Below the pieces are notes generated by a model, which had not been told where the DNA came from, ran no database searches, and worked only from the letters and a program-made list of their open reading frames with translations. The translations under genes and the position numbers were made by a program. Shown here in pieces: positions 10,400 through 26,268 of a stretch of DNA of 64,000 bases. The number at the start of each line of letters is the position of its first letter. Position 1 is the first letter of the stretch. The stretch lies in NCBI RefSeq assembly GCF_031755915.1, contig NC_083379.1, positions 12,633,501-12,697,500 of the forward strand, given 5' to 3'. The DNA is from Ziziphus jujuba. Taxonomy: Eukaryota > Streptophyta > Magnoliopsida > Rosales > Rhamnaceae.

Positions 10400-11843
10400 T
10401 ATATAATAACAGGATATTTATTATTGAGTATGAATGCTGATGTGTAATATGATAAATGATATATAAAAAAAGGGTGATAGCGGCACAGAATAGATGTGTC
10501 GAAACACAAAATGGGTTAAAAGAAAGGAAGAGACACGTGACAGCCACCGCTTTTGGAGTCGATTACAAGTGGCCGCCATTAACAGACGGTTTAGGCTGCT
10601 GATGCTTGCAAATAGTACGCTGCAAAATACGTGCTATTTTTTGCAAACCAAAGGAGTCCCTGAAAGACCTGGCTAATCCACAGCACAATCCAGAATCCAC
10701 AAGAACAGAACCAGTGGGTCTTGCAAAACAATTTTGTGATGGAAAATTGTTTTCTTTAGGAAGGTGATCAGAATAAAGCTTGCTTTTCTTCCTTAGCTTG
10801 GTGTATATTTATTAATAATAACATTTAATTTTTCAATTTAATATATGTTAAAAACAAATTAAAATAAAATTGAATTATAAAATGTTGTGTTGGAGCTGGT
10901 CACTTAGGACTTTTTTTTTTTTTTAATCATGGTCACTTGTTGCTCAAGGAATCAATATTGAAGGAATAAAAATATATTTTTAAAGGAAAATGTCGAAAGT
11001 TTAATTCCTCATCAATAAATTAAATAAATAAATAACTAGTTTCCGGTATTATAAGGGCAATGAAGCGTAACTTAATTTAAACAAAACAAGTACTCAACAG
11101 AAGCACAGCCTTTCACTTGAGTCACTGACTCAAAACACTTTATTGTGGTTCAAACTTCAAGAAAATGATTTGATATGATATCAAAATTGTATACATTTTA
11201 TCTCCATAGGCATCCAACATTTGCTTGAATAGTAGTTTCTTCTAAAATAAAATAATATAAATAAATATAAAGGAGTAAGTTTTGTTACTCCATTTAAATA
11301 ATTGAGTAAGTTAGACAATCCAAGAATCCACTAATACAACATTACCGCGAGTAAAGAACCAAAGAGTACCGGTCCATCAAAATTCCAATAGACTATGCAA
11401 ATAATTAAATTGAAACCGAAAATTCCAAGTTACAAATTATGTAACAGGCATTCAAACAAGCATCCACCAAAATCATTCATTTGGTAATCTGTTAGATGAA
11501 GAACAATATTTCTTTCAAACACTATCCGGGCTATATGCAATTTTTCTAAAGAAAATGCCAAACTATTTCAAACTGCTAAAAAAAAAAAACCATTTTTATG
11601 CTCTGTTTTCATTCCCTGTTCCTTACTCTGTTTTCCCCTGAAACTGCTACCTGCTTTTGTGTGAACAAAAACGATTTTGTGCTTTGAAATTGTCCATTCA
11701 CATCCAGATTAGAAACTAAAGAATGACTGTCAACTCAATTACAAAAATAATTCAATTCAAAAAGAGAAGCAAAACCTCACTGCAAATCACAAATACTCTG
11801 TTGTTGTTGGGCTTTGTTGTTTTGGTAACTTTTTGTTGCCTGT
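10400..11843. other. Intergenic: PP2C promoter side and GLP1 3' side
   Basis: No supported ORF. Roughly 11500-11843 would be the 3'UTR of the minus-strand GLP gene. The PP2C upstream region should lie in 10400-10900. Confidence 0.45.
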
Positions 11844-12593
11844 CTAGAACTGGGTTTGGAGGTAATTGACAACACCCTTATCAAGTTGGAAAGCCCTGGA
11901 AAGAACATTGCTAGATATATTAGGAACCGACCCAAACACAGCATTTGCAACTGTAATCACACCAGGATTTTGGCTGCTGAGAGCTGCAATAGCAACAGCA
12001 TTGCCTGATCCAGCATTTCTCTGATAATGAACCAAACCAATCGGGAAAGCAAACACATCACCCTTCTTCAACACCTTGGTGATGTGCCTGTTCTCAGGGC
12101 TAGACGTAACAAACCCAACTTCTAGACTACCTTCGAGCACTGTGAGGATTTCGGAGGCTCGAGGGTGAGTGTGGGGAGGGTTGGTACCCCATGGAGCATA
12201 ATCTATACGAACAAGTGAAATGCCAAGAGTGTTGAGTCCTGGCAATTGGAAAACAGTGACTGGAGTCACACTGGAGCCAATTGGGTTCGACGTGTTCCCG
12301 GCTATATGTAGTCCACTGAAGGTAAAATCATTAGCTCCAACGATTTTTGGATCCTTACACGCTATTCCATTCACATGCACTGTAATGCTTGCAAGTTCAG
12401 AAATAAATATTGAACATATTAGTTTGGACTAAACATTCTTTTCAGCATTAGTGTTTAAGAAAATTGTCTTTGGTTTGTTACCTTGAATTGTTGGGTCTGC
12501 AACACAGAAATCTTGGAGAGGACTAAGATCAGATGCCAAAACTAGTGATAAAGACATAGCAAGAAGCCCAAGTATGGTGATCTTAATTGCCAT
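11844..12593 (-). CDS. Germin-like protein 1 (secreted cupin)
   Basis: Apoplastic cupin glycoprotein; germin relatives bind Mn and some have superoxide dismutase or oxalate oxidase activity, not predictable here. Exon 1 is 12593-12482, the intron 102 bp, exon 2 12379-11844; 215 residues, normal for the family. Residues 1-20 are a signal peptide ([20 protein letters not shown]), then [10 protein letters not shown]. Cys30 and Cys45 are the conserved disulfide pair and N66-T-S a glycosylation sequon. Germin box 1 has His107, His109 and Glu114 ([10 protein letters not shown]); box 2 supplies His155 ([12 protein letters not shown]), so all metal ligands are present. It is transcribed divergently from the GLP at 15711, with 3.1 kb between start codons. 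Confidence 0.95.
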
Positions 12594-12683
12594 ATATTTA
12601 ATAATTTCGAGTTTTAAACGGCAGAAGAAGAAGAAGAAGAAGAACAAACTATGTTAAATTGGGAGAGAGTGAGAAATCGAGGG

Positions 12684-12700
12684 GCTATATAAATATATAA
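12684..12700 (-). promoter_or_regulatory. Candidate TATA box of GLP1
   Basis: Minus-strand TATATATTTATATAG about 95-105 bp upstream of the ATG, a usual distance for a plant core promoter with a short leader. The AT-rich context weakens it. Confidence 0.4.
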
Positions 12701-12719
12701 TATTTATGAGAGAAGTTAA

Positions 12720-15580
12720 GTAATCCATGTGAGTAATTGAATTGAAAAAGGAAATTGGGGATTGCTATTTGTTAACCAAACTTGGCCACCCTACAAATTG
12801 AAGTTTGCACTTGTTTGTTTGTCTACTACTTGAGTGGATGCTAGGATACATGTATAATGCCTTGTAGCCTCGTGCGAGCGTGTATGGTATTTTTAAGGGT
12901 TTGAGTGGGTAAAGCTTGACCAAGGTGTTTTATATATAGGGAACAGAGTTATAACCCTTCTCTCCATGCGCACTTGATTCAATAATTTGACTTATCCCTA
13001 TAAATATATGACATTCTTTGAAGGAAAAGAATAATGAGAGGTGAAACAAAATAGTGGTATAATTTAGAGTAAAAGCAATTTCCACTTAGAGAGCTGAAAA
13101 ATCGACTATACAGAATATGAGCTTAATCAAAGTTTCTATCATAAACAATATCACCATATACTAAAATTCTCTAGTCAAGATTTAAAGGTTGACACATCCC
13201 ACATAGTATTTTAAATTTAAATTTAAATAACAATTATCTTTTTATCTAATTACTAAACTATTGCCACATAAGGATGCCTAGTTTAAAATATATCTTAAAC
13301 TCAAAATCTAAAACTATCATCAATGATTATTGCCAACTAGACCACCATTTTAAAGAGGTTGTAATATTATTAATTAACATGATTTAAATTATGCTGTAAA
13401 TTTGCTGTCATACGGTGATGAATTTTTATTCTTTTTTTTTTTTTTTCACTTAAAATTTTCCTTTGTGAACTTAAAGCTGTCACCTACTATCCATTTGAAT
13501 AGTATATTTAGGTAATGAGTGGACTACAAAAGGGTTGGGTCTTTTTTGGTTTTTTTTTTTGGGGAAAGAACAATCTCCTTAATATAAGGATCTAATGAGT
13601 ACCTCAAATTCAGGTGCAATCAGAAAGAATTTTACTTGGAAAACAAATGCGCGCAATTAATGACACGTACGTGTCAAGATTCCAATGATTTTGCCCAACA
13701 TGAAGTGTGCAACCATGAAATTCATATATTTTACTCTATACACTTTTTATGATCCTTGCCAGCAGGAAGACGCTGGTTTCTTTTTTCAATCAAAATTTAT
13801 AATGTATCTAAATAGCCAAAATTGTATGTATTCCGTAAAAAATTTATGTATATATAGAGGGTGCTCCTCACGATTTTATTCGTGCATACTTTTACAAAGT
13901 TAATGATTTTCTATTTCAAACGTGTCAACGCTTTTTAGTCATATATGGCATGCTACTCTCTTGCTAGATGATGTATCTATGCTGTCTTCTTAATGAAAGT
14001 GTCACCTTTTTCTCAAAAACGAAATAAAACATTTAGTGCTTTTGGCCTTTCTATTTTTAACACGCCAGTCAAAAAAAAAAAAAAAAATACAGTTAAAAAA
14101 TTTAAGGAAAATTACAGCGACACTCCCTCTTCTTTGTTAGTTTTACATTTAGAAAATTTTTTTTCTTTTTTCTTTTTTTTTTTCATTTAAGAGAATTTTT
14201 TATTAAAAAAAATATCATGTAAATGGAATATATGAACATATGAAAATGTCAATTTTAAACATATATGATTGTATTTACATGAAAATATAATGGAAATTAA
14301 ATTTCTAAATTGGTATAACATCGGAACAAAAATTAATTAGTATAACAAGTGTTTATAATTTAAAAATATATTAAATATACATATATAGATATTTATGCAA
14401 ATCAAACAATACAAAAAGGGTGTTATTGTAATTTTACCAAAGCTTTATTATATTGCTTTTCGGTCTTTTTCTTTTTTTTTGGCTGAAAATATTGCTTTTC
14501 GATCCTTCAGTTTATGGAAGACAGCGGGATAACAAATTTAGTATAAATTATTATAGTTGGCTTAAAGACAAGCCATCAAGACCGAAAAATTCAACACAAA
14601 ACGACAGGAGCCAGAGTGTATAAAGTCATGACAAAAAGATATGTTTGAATCACTCTTTCAAAATATACAAAATATATATTTACAGTTTTTTTTTTTAATC
14701 CTATAATTATTTTAACGGATTCATACCTGATTTGTCGATTTTACTTACTTCATTGGTGTGCTCATAATTATAAGGTTAACAATGTTGCTAATCAGATCAA
14801 ATTATATTGTCGTATTTATTGGGATGCAATAAGGCTATCCAATTAACTATTGTTTACCAATGATATGTGACATTATTCAGTTCAATTACCCATTTATCAA
14901 GGTTATATTAATTTACCAATCATTATATATCATCCCACAGTTGATATCCAAAGTGTTGTTAAACAAGTTTTAACGAGGTAGCTACAAATCAAATGAACCC
15001 GTCAGCTAAATTTGATCCTTGCCTGGTCCTTAATTTGATCCTTTCCAAGTTTTAACGGGGCTAAATTTGATCCTTTCCAAACGTGTGGGAGATATGTTTT
15101 TCGTAAATATAATATTGTTGGTTTACACATTTAATTTAAGCCATTAAATGCTTAAACTTTCCCACTATTTGATTTTTATTTTTCTTCCTTTACTATTAAA
15201 TTGTATAACATTCCAAGATACGTATTTTTTTAATATCATAATAAGATTAAGAAATAAGGATTTGGAGCCTTCTCTTGACCAAACAAAAGATATTACTCTT
15301 TCATAACCTGGAGATAAATATTTAAAATAGAAGCAACAGCTCGATCCATCGGTATGTAGTGACCGGCCGGCCAAAAACTCATATTCCCAATCATATATAT
15401 ATATATATGTATAATACATATACATACATATCCATGTTTGCATGAGCAATATTCTGCGACAACCATATACAGTCCTCACCCGGTCTTCATTTTTCATCTA
15501 CTATATACGTGACTATTTCAACGAGAGACTAGGACGGCATGCATATGCATACTTTTTCTCTGCTTGTCAAGTTCTAAAAA
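12720..15580. other. Shared upstream region of the divergent GLP pair
   Basis: AT-rich, with several T and A runs (13431-13447, 14070-14090, 14160-14185). A short imperfect duplication near 15005-15085 contains TTTGATCCTTTCCAA twice. No supported gene. It should hold the promoters of both flanking GLP genes. Confidence 0.5.
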
Positions 15581-15584
15581 CCCC

Positions 15585-15594
15585 CTATATAAAC
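15585..15594 (+). promoter_or_regulatory. TATA box of GLP2
   Basis: CTATATAAAC 117-126 bp upstream of the ATG at 15711, following a CCCC stretch; fits a plant core promoter. Confidence 0.55.
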
Positions 15595-15710
15595 AAACCA
15601 GCTAGCTTACCCTCCTACTTACCACAAACTACTTACATAACTTCTTTAATTAGCTTGTCCATTTCCATTATTGCTTAAATTATAACTTAAAGCCTTTCCT
15701 AGTAACCAAA

Positions 15711-16645
15711 ATGGCCTCCTCCCCTATTATCATCTTCGGCCTTCTGGCTCTATCATTCTCTCTTGCCTTTGCAACCGATCCAAGTCCTCTCCAAGATTTC
15801 TGCGTGTCCGATGCAAAAAGTCAAGGTACAAACAATTAGACCTCCACCACATGTTCACTTTTTTCCGGCTTCTTTTAATTACATTTCAATACATGATTTA
15901 TATTTTTAGTTTTGCTGTAATATATTTTTCTTGTCGTGTTCATTTGGCAAATATTTAATCATGAGTGTGACAAATTTTAATATTTACCACGTATGCATTT
16001 TTCATTTTATAAAAATCAGATGATATATAATAATTTTCAGTACTTACCACATATATGTCTTTCATTTTAGATGATTATAACTCTACATTAATAATGTGAT
16101 GGTTATTAGTGCTAGTAAATGGTGTGACCTGCAAGGACCCCAAGCTGGTTCAAGCAGAGGATTTCTTCTTCAGTGGACTTCACTTACCAGGAAACACATC
16201 AAACCCAGTTGGATCGAAGGTGACGCCGGTCACAGTAGCACAGCTTCCAGGACTCAACACTCTTGGAGTTGCCGTCGCACGCGTCGACTACGTTCCATGG
16301 GGAGTCAATCCACCCCACCTCCATCCCCGTGCATCGGAAGTATTGACAGTCTTAGAAGGAACACTCGAAGCCGGCTTCGTCACCTCCAACCCTGAAAACC
16401 GTCATATAACAAAGGTGTTGAAGAAGGGAGATGCTTTCGTATTCCCCAAGGGTCTCATCCATTACCAGAGGAATATCGGTTCCACACATGCCGTTGCCAT
16501 TGCAGCTCTCAGCAGCCAGAACCCTGGAGTCATCACCATTGCTAACGCAGTGTTTGGGTCTAATCCTGATATCCGAAGTGATGTTCTTGTCAAGGCTTTC
16601 CATTTGGATAACAACGTTGTCAAGTACCTGCAGTCCAAGTTTTAG
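15711..16645 (+). CDS. Germin-like protein 2 (secreted cupin)
   Basis: Same family and architecture as the GLP at 11844-12593. Exon 1 is 15711-15825, the intron 284 bp, exon 2 16110-16645 (536 bp); 216 residues. The signal peptide (about 1-21) is followed by [13 protein letters not shown]. The Cys31/Cys46 pair, the NTS sequon, His108, His110 and Glu115 ([10 protein letters not shown]) and His156 are all present. Exon 2 is closest to GLP1, consistent with local duplication and inversion. Start chosen at the first ATG giving a signal peptide, about 120 bp after a TATA box. Confidence 0.95.
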
Positions 16646-18240
16646 TGAAGAATTCTCGATATGACTGTGCCAAATGATTTGTCATACTTTGATATTGTTG
16701 TAGTTTTTACGTGTTTTTTGTGTGCTTAAATGTATTGGGTTTGTGGTTTTTAATATGCATAATGTATTGTTTGCTTTACACTTGAGTGAAAATTTATAAA
16801 ATTCTTTTTCTTTCTTTCGTGACTATAATCATGTATTTTCTATATTGGTTTGTTTTAAGCGTACATTCCATATTCTACTAGGTTTAAATCCATTGTTCAT
16901 GTAGTTAATTAGTTTTTTTTATTTTAAAAGTAAATAAAAATATAAATTCATAACATTGTTACAATTCTATATATGTCTCCATAAAAATGCAATTGATCCC
17001 AAGGGAGAGATTAGGCAGACCTTAATTCCTAGGGTTTCAAAAGGACAATTTAGGTCATTCCCTTCCAAAACTATTTTTTGTTTGGGGGTAAGAATGCCCT
17101 TCAAGAAGGCTTGCATGTGTATAGATGAAAACATGACTTCCCCATTAAATGTATACTTGGATAAGAATTTATAAGTTCGTGTCTTTGTAGGTTGGGAGCC
17201 AGTGGATGGTGGATATATCTTTATGACGACCGAAAACAAAAATAATAATCTGATCAAAAAAGAAATAAAAATAGAAATAGAAAGTCGAAGCTATCCTTTA
17301 TTCCGAACGTACTCCAAATCCAATCGATACTCTGCTTCAAACAGTAAGCGACTGCCACCGGTGGCATACAGCTATATATAACAAGTCGGCAGCAATAATT
17401 ACTATTGATTCAAGACAAAATAATATATAAAATAGTGCCACTTCGTCCGCAAAACATGAAAGGCCAAGAGGTTTCTATCTTGGCAGATAGCGAAAGAAGC
17501 AATTTTGCATACAAATAGAATAGACCATTCAACCTTTTCAAATATGTATATATATATATATGGAAATCTTATATTGCAGATGCTCCGTATAAAAACCAGC
17601 TATATATGTATATGTAATTTTTTTTCAAAAAATGACAAAAAGCATCAATTTTGATATAATTCACAATGTAGAACTACTCTCTTTCTATATATATATATAT
17701 ATATGACATAAATTGTCTTGGAAGAAAGGCAAATGTATCGTAACTAAGTACAATTGAACAAGCTATAAGATTTGAGATGTTAGAATCTTCATCACGCAAT
17801 CAAAGATCAACGAAGCCATAAACCTTTTAATTTTAAAAGCAACGATACCTTCGAAAGTCATTCAGATTACAGCAAAAAGCAAAACTGATACCTTTAAGAG
17901 TTCAATGCAAAAAGCAATAGAGCTTCTTATACGACAAAACAAAATTTTGCATAATCTATGTACTCGTAGTTGTAGACGGTAATAAATGAGCTCAAAAAGA
18001 AAAAAATAAAGCTTCACGTCGTAGATAAGCTGCTAGATACAAATATCACCATTCAATTCCAAAACAAATGCAGTGTCACCAAAACCCATCTCTTATACAA
18101 GGAAGACCAACAATCATACACATTAACATATGTCAAAAGCTAATTTGACTGAGCGACAACAGACAATCACTCCCCGAAAGTAAGCCAATAAAAACATATA
18201 CCAATTTAGACAGACTGAAAAAACCTACAAAGATACAACA
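16646..18240. other. Intergenic between convergent GLP2 and beta-tubulin
   Basis: Contains the 3' ends of both genes and (TA)n runs near 17546-17562 and 17685-17704. The final 300 or so bases before 18240 are probably the tubulin 3'UTR. No ORF worth annotating. Confidence 0.5.
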
Positions 18241-21528
<3,288 letters not shown>

Positions 21529-21850
21529 TTTGTTCTAACTTTCTCTTGTTTGTTTCTCGGGAAAGTACGAAAAAGGAAAATGATGGGAAAATTTCGGGAT
21601 CTGAAGGAAAAAGAATAAAATGGATGGATTAGAGAGAAAACCTGGGGGGGTATTGACTTGTGAAGGTGAGGGGCATGGGATAAGAATTTTTCTGAAAAGG
21701 ACAGCCTGATTGGGGGTTATTTTCGGAAAATCGAAATTAATGCTGACCGCCAATTGGTTGGTATGTGGGGCCTTCGACCTTTTAAAATCCTCAGGGCGCT
21801 GAGTTGTTACCTGTGAGTGAGTGTTTTGGGAATACTTGGCCCACCCTGGA
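21529..21850 (-). promoter_or_regulatory. Beta-tubulin leader and proximal promoter
   Basis: Reading from the gene strand, a pyrimidine-rich leader is preceded by a CCAAT-containing ACCAACCAATTGGCGG near 21750 and a TGGGCC motif (site II type) near 21838-21845, motifs common in promoters of growth-related plant genes. No clear TATA box. Functional use is inferred. Confidence 0.4.
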
Positions 21851-21859
21851 GTTGTTCAG

Positions 21860-24800
21860 TTGGATTTTTCCGGCATTTCACGTTGGGATGAGGAGTTTTT
21901 GGTAAATTCGTCTTAGCTGGAATTTTGGCTGATGGGATATTTCAAGAGCTATTCTATGCAAGTCAACCAACAACACCATTGTCTTCTATTTCAAGCAAAA
22001 CAAGATACGTGGAATTTTATTGATATTTATGCTCTTTTATTTTCATTTATTTTTTTATTATTATTATTAGTTCTATTAGCTTCTGAGTATTATCAATATT
22101 TAAATTTTCATCTTTAAGCTTTTTTTATTTTTACACTTCTAAATTTCAACTTTTTATTTTAACCTATAAAATTATTTTTTAATAGTTTTGAAACATGCAA
22201 TATATTTATGCAACAAGCAAGAATTTCGAAACATGCATATATTAAATCAAAAATACTTTATAAATTAAAATACATCAAAAAAGTAGAATTTAGAAACTAA
22301 AATGTCAAAAAAAAAAAGTTTGAGAATCAAAATGTAACTAAGTATAAGTACAGTTTAGAAACTAACAAAGTCAATAATCTTTTTTCTTTTCTTTTTTTGT
22401 TTTTTTCCCTTGTATCAGGGTAGAGGATGATGAATTGGATTTGCTTTTTCTTTCTGTTTTTTTTTTTTTCTTTTTTTTCTTTTTTTTTTTTCCTTGTTTT
22501 ACTTCCCTATCTAAGATATGAATTGGATAACATTTTAAGATCATGTGATTGACTAATTGAGACATTTCAATATGCTTTAAACATTATGCTTTTTCATTGA
22601 TCGAATCTTTACTCTTTAAGGAATACTATGTGAAAGTTTTCATTATATAATGAAACTTGAATGATTGTTTCTTTAAATGCTCGTGCATTAGAATTATAAG
22701 CATCATTATACTACTTTTTTTGAACTCGGAAGTTATTAATTTGTGTTTGAATTTCTAATTTTAATGTAGAAGCTAAAGACGAAAATTGAGGAATTATAAT
22801 ATTTATTTTTTTATTAGATTGAAGTATAAAAAGGAAAAATACGATAAGATAAGGATTATAAATTTAAGTGAGGAAAATTAGAATTATTCAATAAAAATAA
22901 TTTGGATGCCCTTGAGTAATCCTTAACTCTGGATTCTCTCATTCTTTAGTTTTCCACACCACTGTTATATATTTTACGTGTAAACTTTTTATAATCATGT
23001 GTAAATTCTGAAAACATAGTGTTATATTTTGTTGATTCATCTGTTGATTAAAATATATTATTTTGATTTCAATATTTTTCGCACTAACAACTATTACCAA
23101 CATCTTATAAAAAAAATATTATTTTTTTTTTGGGTGTAGTTTGGCAATATAGTACCTGTTTTTGTTTTTTGTTTTTAAACATAATTTACTTATATCGAAT
23201 ATTAGTTAATAACAGTATTAAACACGTGTTAGATTTTCATATGTTATTTATCTCATTGCGAATTCATATCTAACTAAATTTCATTGTGGATTTGTTTCTA
23301 GCTAGATTTATTTATCTCACTTATTTGGTCTAACTTCTTTAGATGTAACAATATTCTTTTCTAATTTTTGAACTCAATTGTTGTTTTTATGTGCAAAATT
23401 TTGGAACTATCTTTTGTTTGTCAATTCGGAAAAAAAAAAAAAAAAAAGGTTCTTTGAAGGATTAACTGAACAATGATCATCTCTCTTATGCTAATAGAAT
23501 CTAGATACAATATTACAGCCTAATAGATGACAAAGTATATATTAAAAAAAAAAAAAAAAAAAAAACGTCTTTTACTATAAATTTTTGGTTATAAACCAAA
23601 TACTAATTTTCTAAAGGAATTGTCTACATTATTTGGCATGGCACCTCTAATTCATATTGGAATAACATAGACTTTATATTTTCCTTTTTCCACATATATT
23701 GTGTAGTTGAATTTAGTTTATTTAATATTAGATGTTTATTGGTCATTTTCATTCCTAGTTAGGCAATAAATATTTTGATCAGAAATCTCTATCATAGTGA
23801 TTGTTCAACAAATGTAAGATAATACATATCAACAAAATAATATTTAGAAGGAGCCTATTTAAGAATACCATGGCTTGATGAATGACCCACTGCAACTTGC
23901 TGTTGCCTGATCGCCACTTGTCCTTTGACATCTTGCTCCCATATCTTAAGAAATCCGTTGAAGTGTTTTTATTTTTTATTTTTCTTTTCCTACTAATTAA
24001 GTGTAATTTTTTCACTTTAATTGTTTATTAATATTAATTAGTAATGTATTAGACATCTCAATTTATAATTAAAAATTATATTAGTGAAATTTTTTTTTTT
24101 TGATAAAATCTGAGTTGATGAAGAATAATTGTGCAAATAAACACTAAAAAGGAACACATGCAGGGATATTTTCAAGAGTTTTATTTTTTTAAAGATATTT
24201 TAATGAGTTAATGAGCGTGTAAAGATCAAAAAAATAGAAAAAGGGTGTGCATAAAGAAGCGGAATTAAAAATAGAATTCAATGGGCCATTTGGGCCATGT
24301 CACGCTTCGTCAAAACGAAGCTCTCTCAAACGAAATCAAACCAACTGTCCATTTGAATTGAACTTTGTACTTATATTAAGTGTATATATTAACAAAAATA
24401 AAATGCATTTTAATATCCTTTATTTTTATATTTTTTTAGTTTTGAATGTGTAAAAAAAAAATTTTACAAATAATATTTTTTATTTTTTAAAAACTTACAT
24501 ATTAATCCATATCTGTTAATTTTTAATAGAAATCATTAAAAAAAATTACATGCCACTTATATGACCTTCAAAATAGATTTTTTTAATATATTTTTTTATT
24601 TTTTAAATTAATTTTTAAAAAATTATTTAAAAAAACTAAAACTCTATATGGCACCATTTTAATCCAAAACAAAATCTATCTCAACCATCCATCTTCTTCA
24701 TCATATTCATCTTCATTGTCTTCTTACGTGTCTCACTTCTATACCCAATACAAGCTCAAATCAAATTAAATCCTTTGACAAAAGGAGTTTCTATCTTTGA

Positions 24801-26259
24801 GTAAATCATTCTAGGTCATCTTCCTTTATTCGTAACATATTAAATTTTAAATTAAAATAAAATAGAACGCTCGCATCCACGATGGAAGTGTCTCCAATAT
24901 GATTATATAAAACAGAATCTCCTACCTAAAACCCTATTCACTATCACCCTTCTTTTTCTTCTTCTTCTGCTGTGGCCAAAACCCTAAAAGCCAGAGCGTA
25001 AGACTGCAAAACCTCCAAATCTTCTCATTCCCTTTTTTCTCATCGACGAACCAATCATGCTGCAATTGATTTATTTCGATACTCTCAATATTTATCCACA
25101 CCAGTGATAAGAATGCAAATAAGCTCACACCAAATAAGCTGCTACCATTCACACAACTCACACCAGATCTGTCATTCACACAAAATAAGTTGTCTCTCAC
25201 ACCGCTCACACCAAATCTATCGTTCACACCATTAGCATAAAATCTGCCACCAAGAAAGGAAGGAAATATACAAGGACTCCAATCATCAGACAAGGAAAGA
25301 AGTAATGTTGAAGAACTAAAATAAGAAAAGATTGTGTCTAAAAAGAAACAATCCTGAAGGACCTGCTTGTTTGAATCTTTTTTTTTTTTTTTTTTTGTTT
25401 TTTTGCTTTGGGTATTTAGAAATTTTCAATTTTTAAACTATTTTTTTCTTAAAAATTTGATTGAAAAAGATAAAATTATTAAAAAATTATTTTATTTGTT
25501 CCGTGCAACTCAAGTGACTAGTTTTTAACAGAAACCATTTTGTTTTAATGATTTGGATAATAAAAGGTATTATCTATAAAAAAAAAAATTTATAAACCTA
25601 GAACTAAAAAAGCAAAAAAATAGAGGGTACTAAATTACATTTTGCCTGATTAATAATGTTATATGATGCACTTTGATCATGTAAATAAATTAAATCTGTT
25701 TGGCATAATTTATAGAAAATTAAAAACAGCAAATTAAATGACAAAAATTTTGTATGGTTGAATTGTTTGGTTCACTTTGATTTAAAAATTTCCATATTTC
25801 AATTTATTACACATGTACTAAAGCAAATAAAACACCTTTATCATTTTTTTTTTTTTGGCAATAAATAACTTTATCATTTGAATACCTTGTATAACATGGA
25901 CAAAATATGCTTAAATTGGAGTTTTCCTGAAACCAAAATAGAAAATAATGAATTGAAGTCAAGTGATATGAGTTAGTAGTTCGAGCAGAATGAAGGAATT
26001 ATTATAAATGCGTGGGGGGGTATTAACATAAATGACACAAAAAAAAAAAAAAAAAAAGAAAACAATGAATTGAAAGATGGAAAACTAAAAGGTTTTCTTA
26101 TCATTCATAACTAATTTTGTTAAGAGAAAAATTATAATATATTTATTAAAAAATAAAAATTATAAAATATATATATATATATATATATCAGATATATTTA
26201 GATTGACATATATATATATATATATATACATATATATTTCTATATAGTCTGATATAGAA
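21860..26259. other. Gene-poor AT-rich region
   Basis: Many homopolymer runs (22464-22494, 23429-23447, 23545-23564, 25378-25396, 26038-26056) and (TA)n near 26165-26226. A short less AT-rich stretch at 23875-23960 and a cluster of ATTCACAC/CTCACACC motifs at 25090-25240 stand out, but no gene is supported. Confidence 0.5.
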
Positions 26260-26268
26260 TATTGATTA

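Noticed and set aside
23875..23960. Coding-like stretch on the minus strand
   Set aside because: About 28 codons of better composition but no recognisable family, splice sites or start.
24934..25293. 119-codon minus-strand ORF with internal GVNDR/CVNDR-like repeats
   Set aside because: The repetition stems from short CTCACACC/ATTCACAC nucleotide repeats, codon use matches the AT-rich background, and no domain is recognisable.
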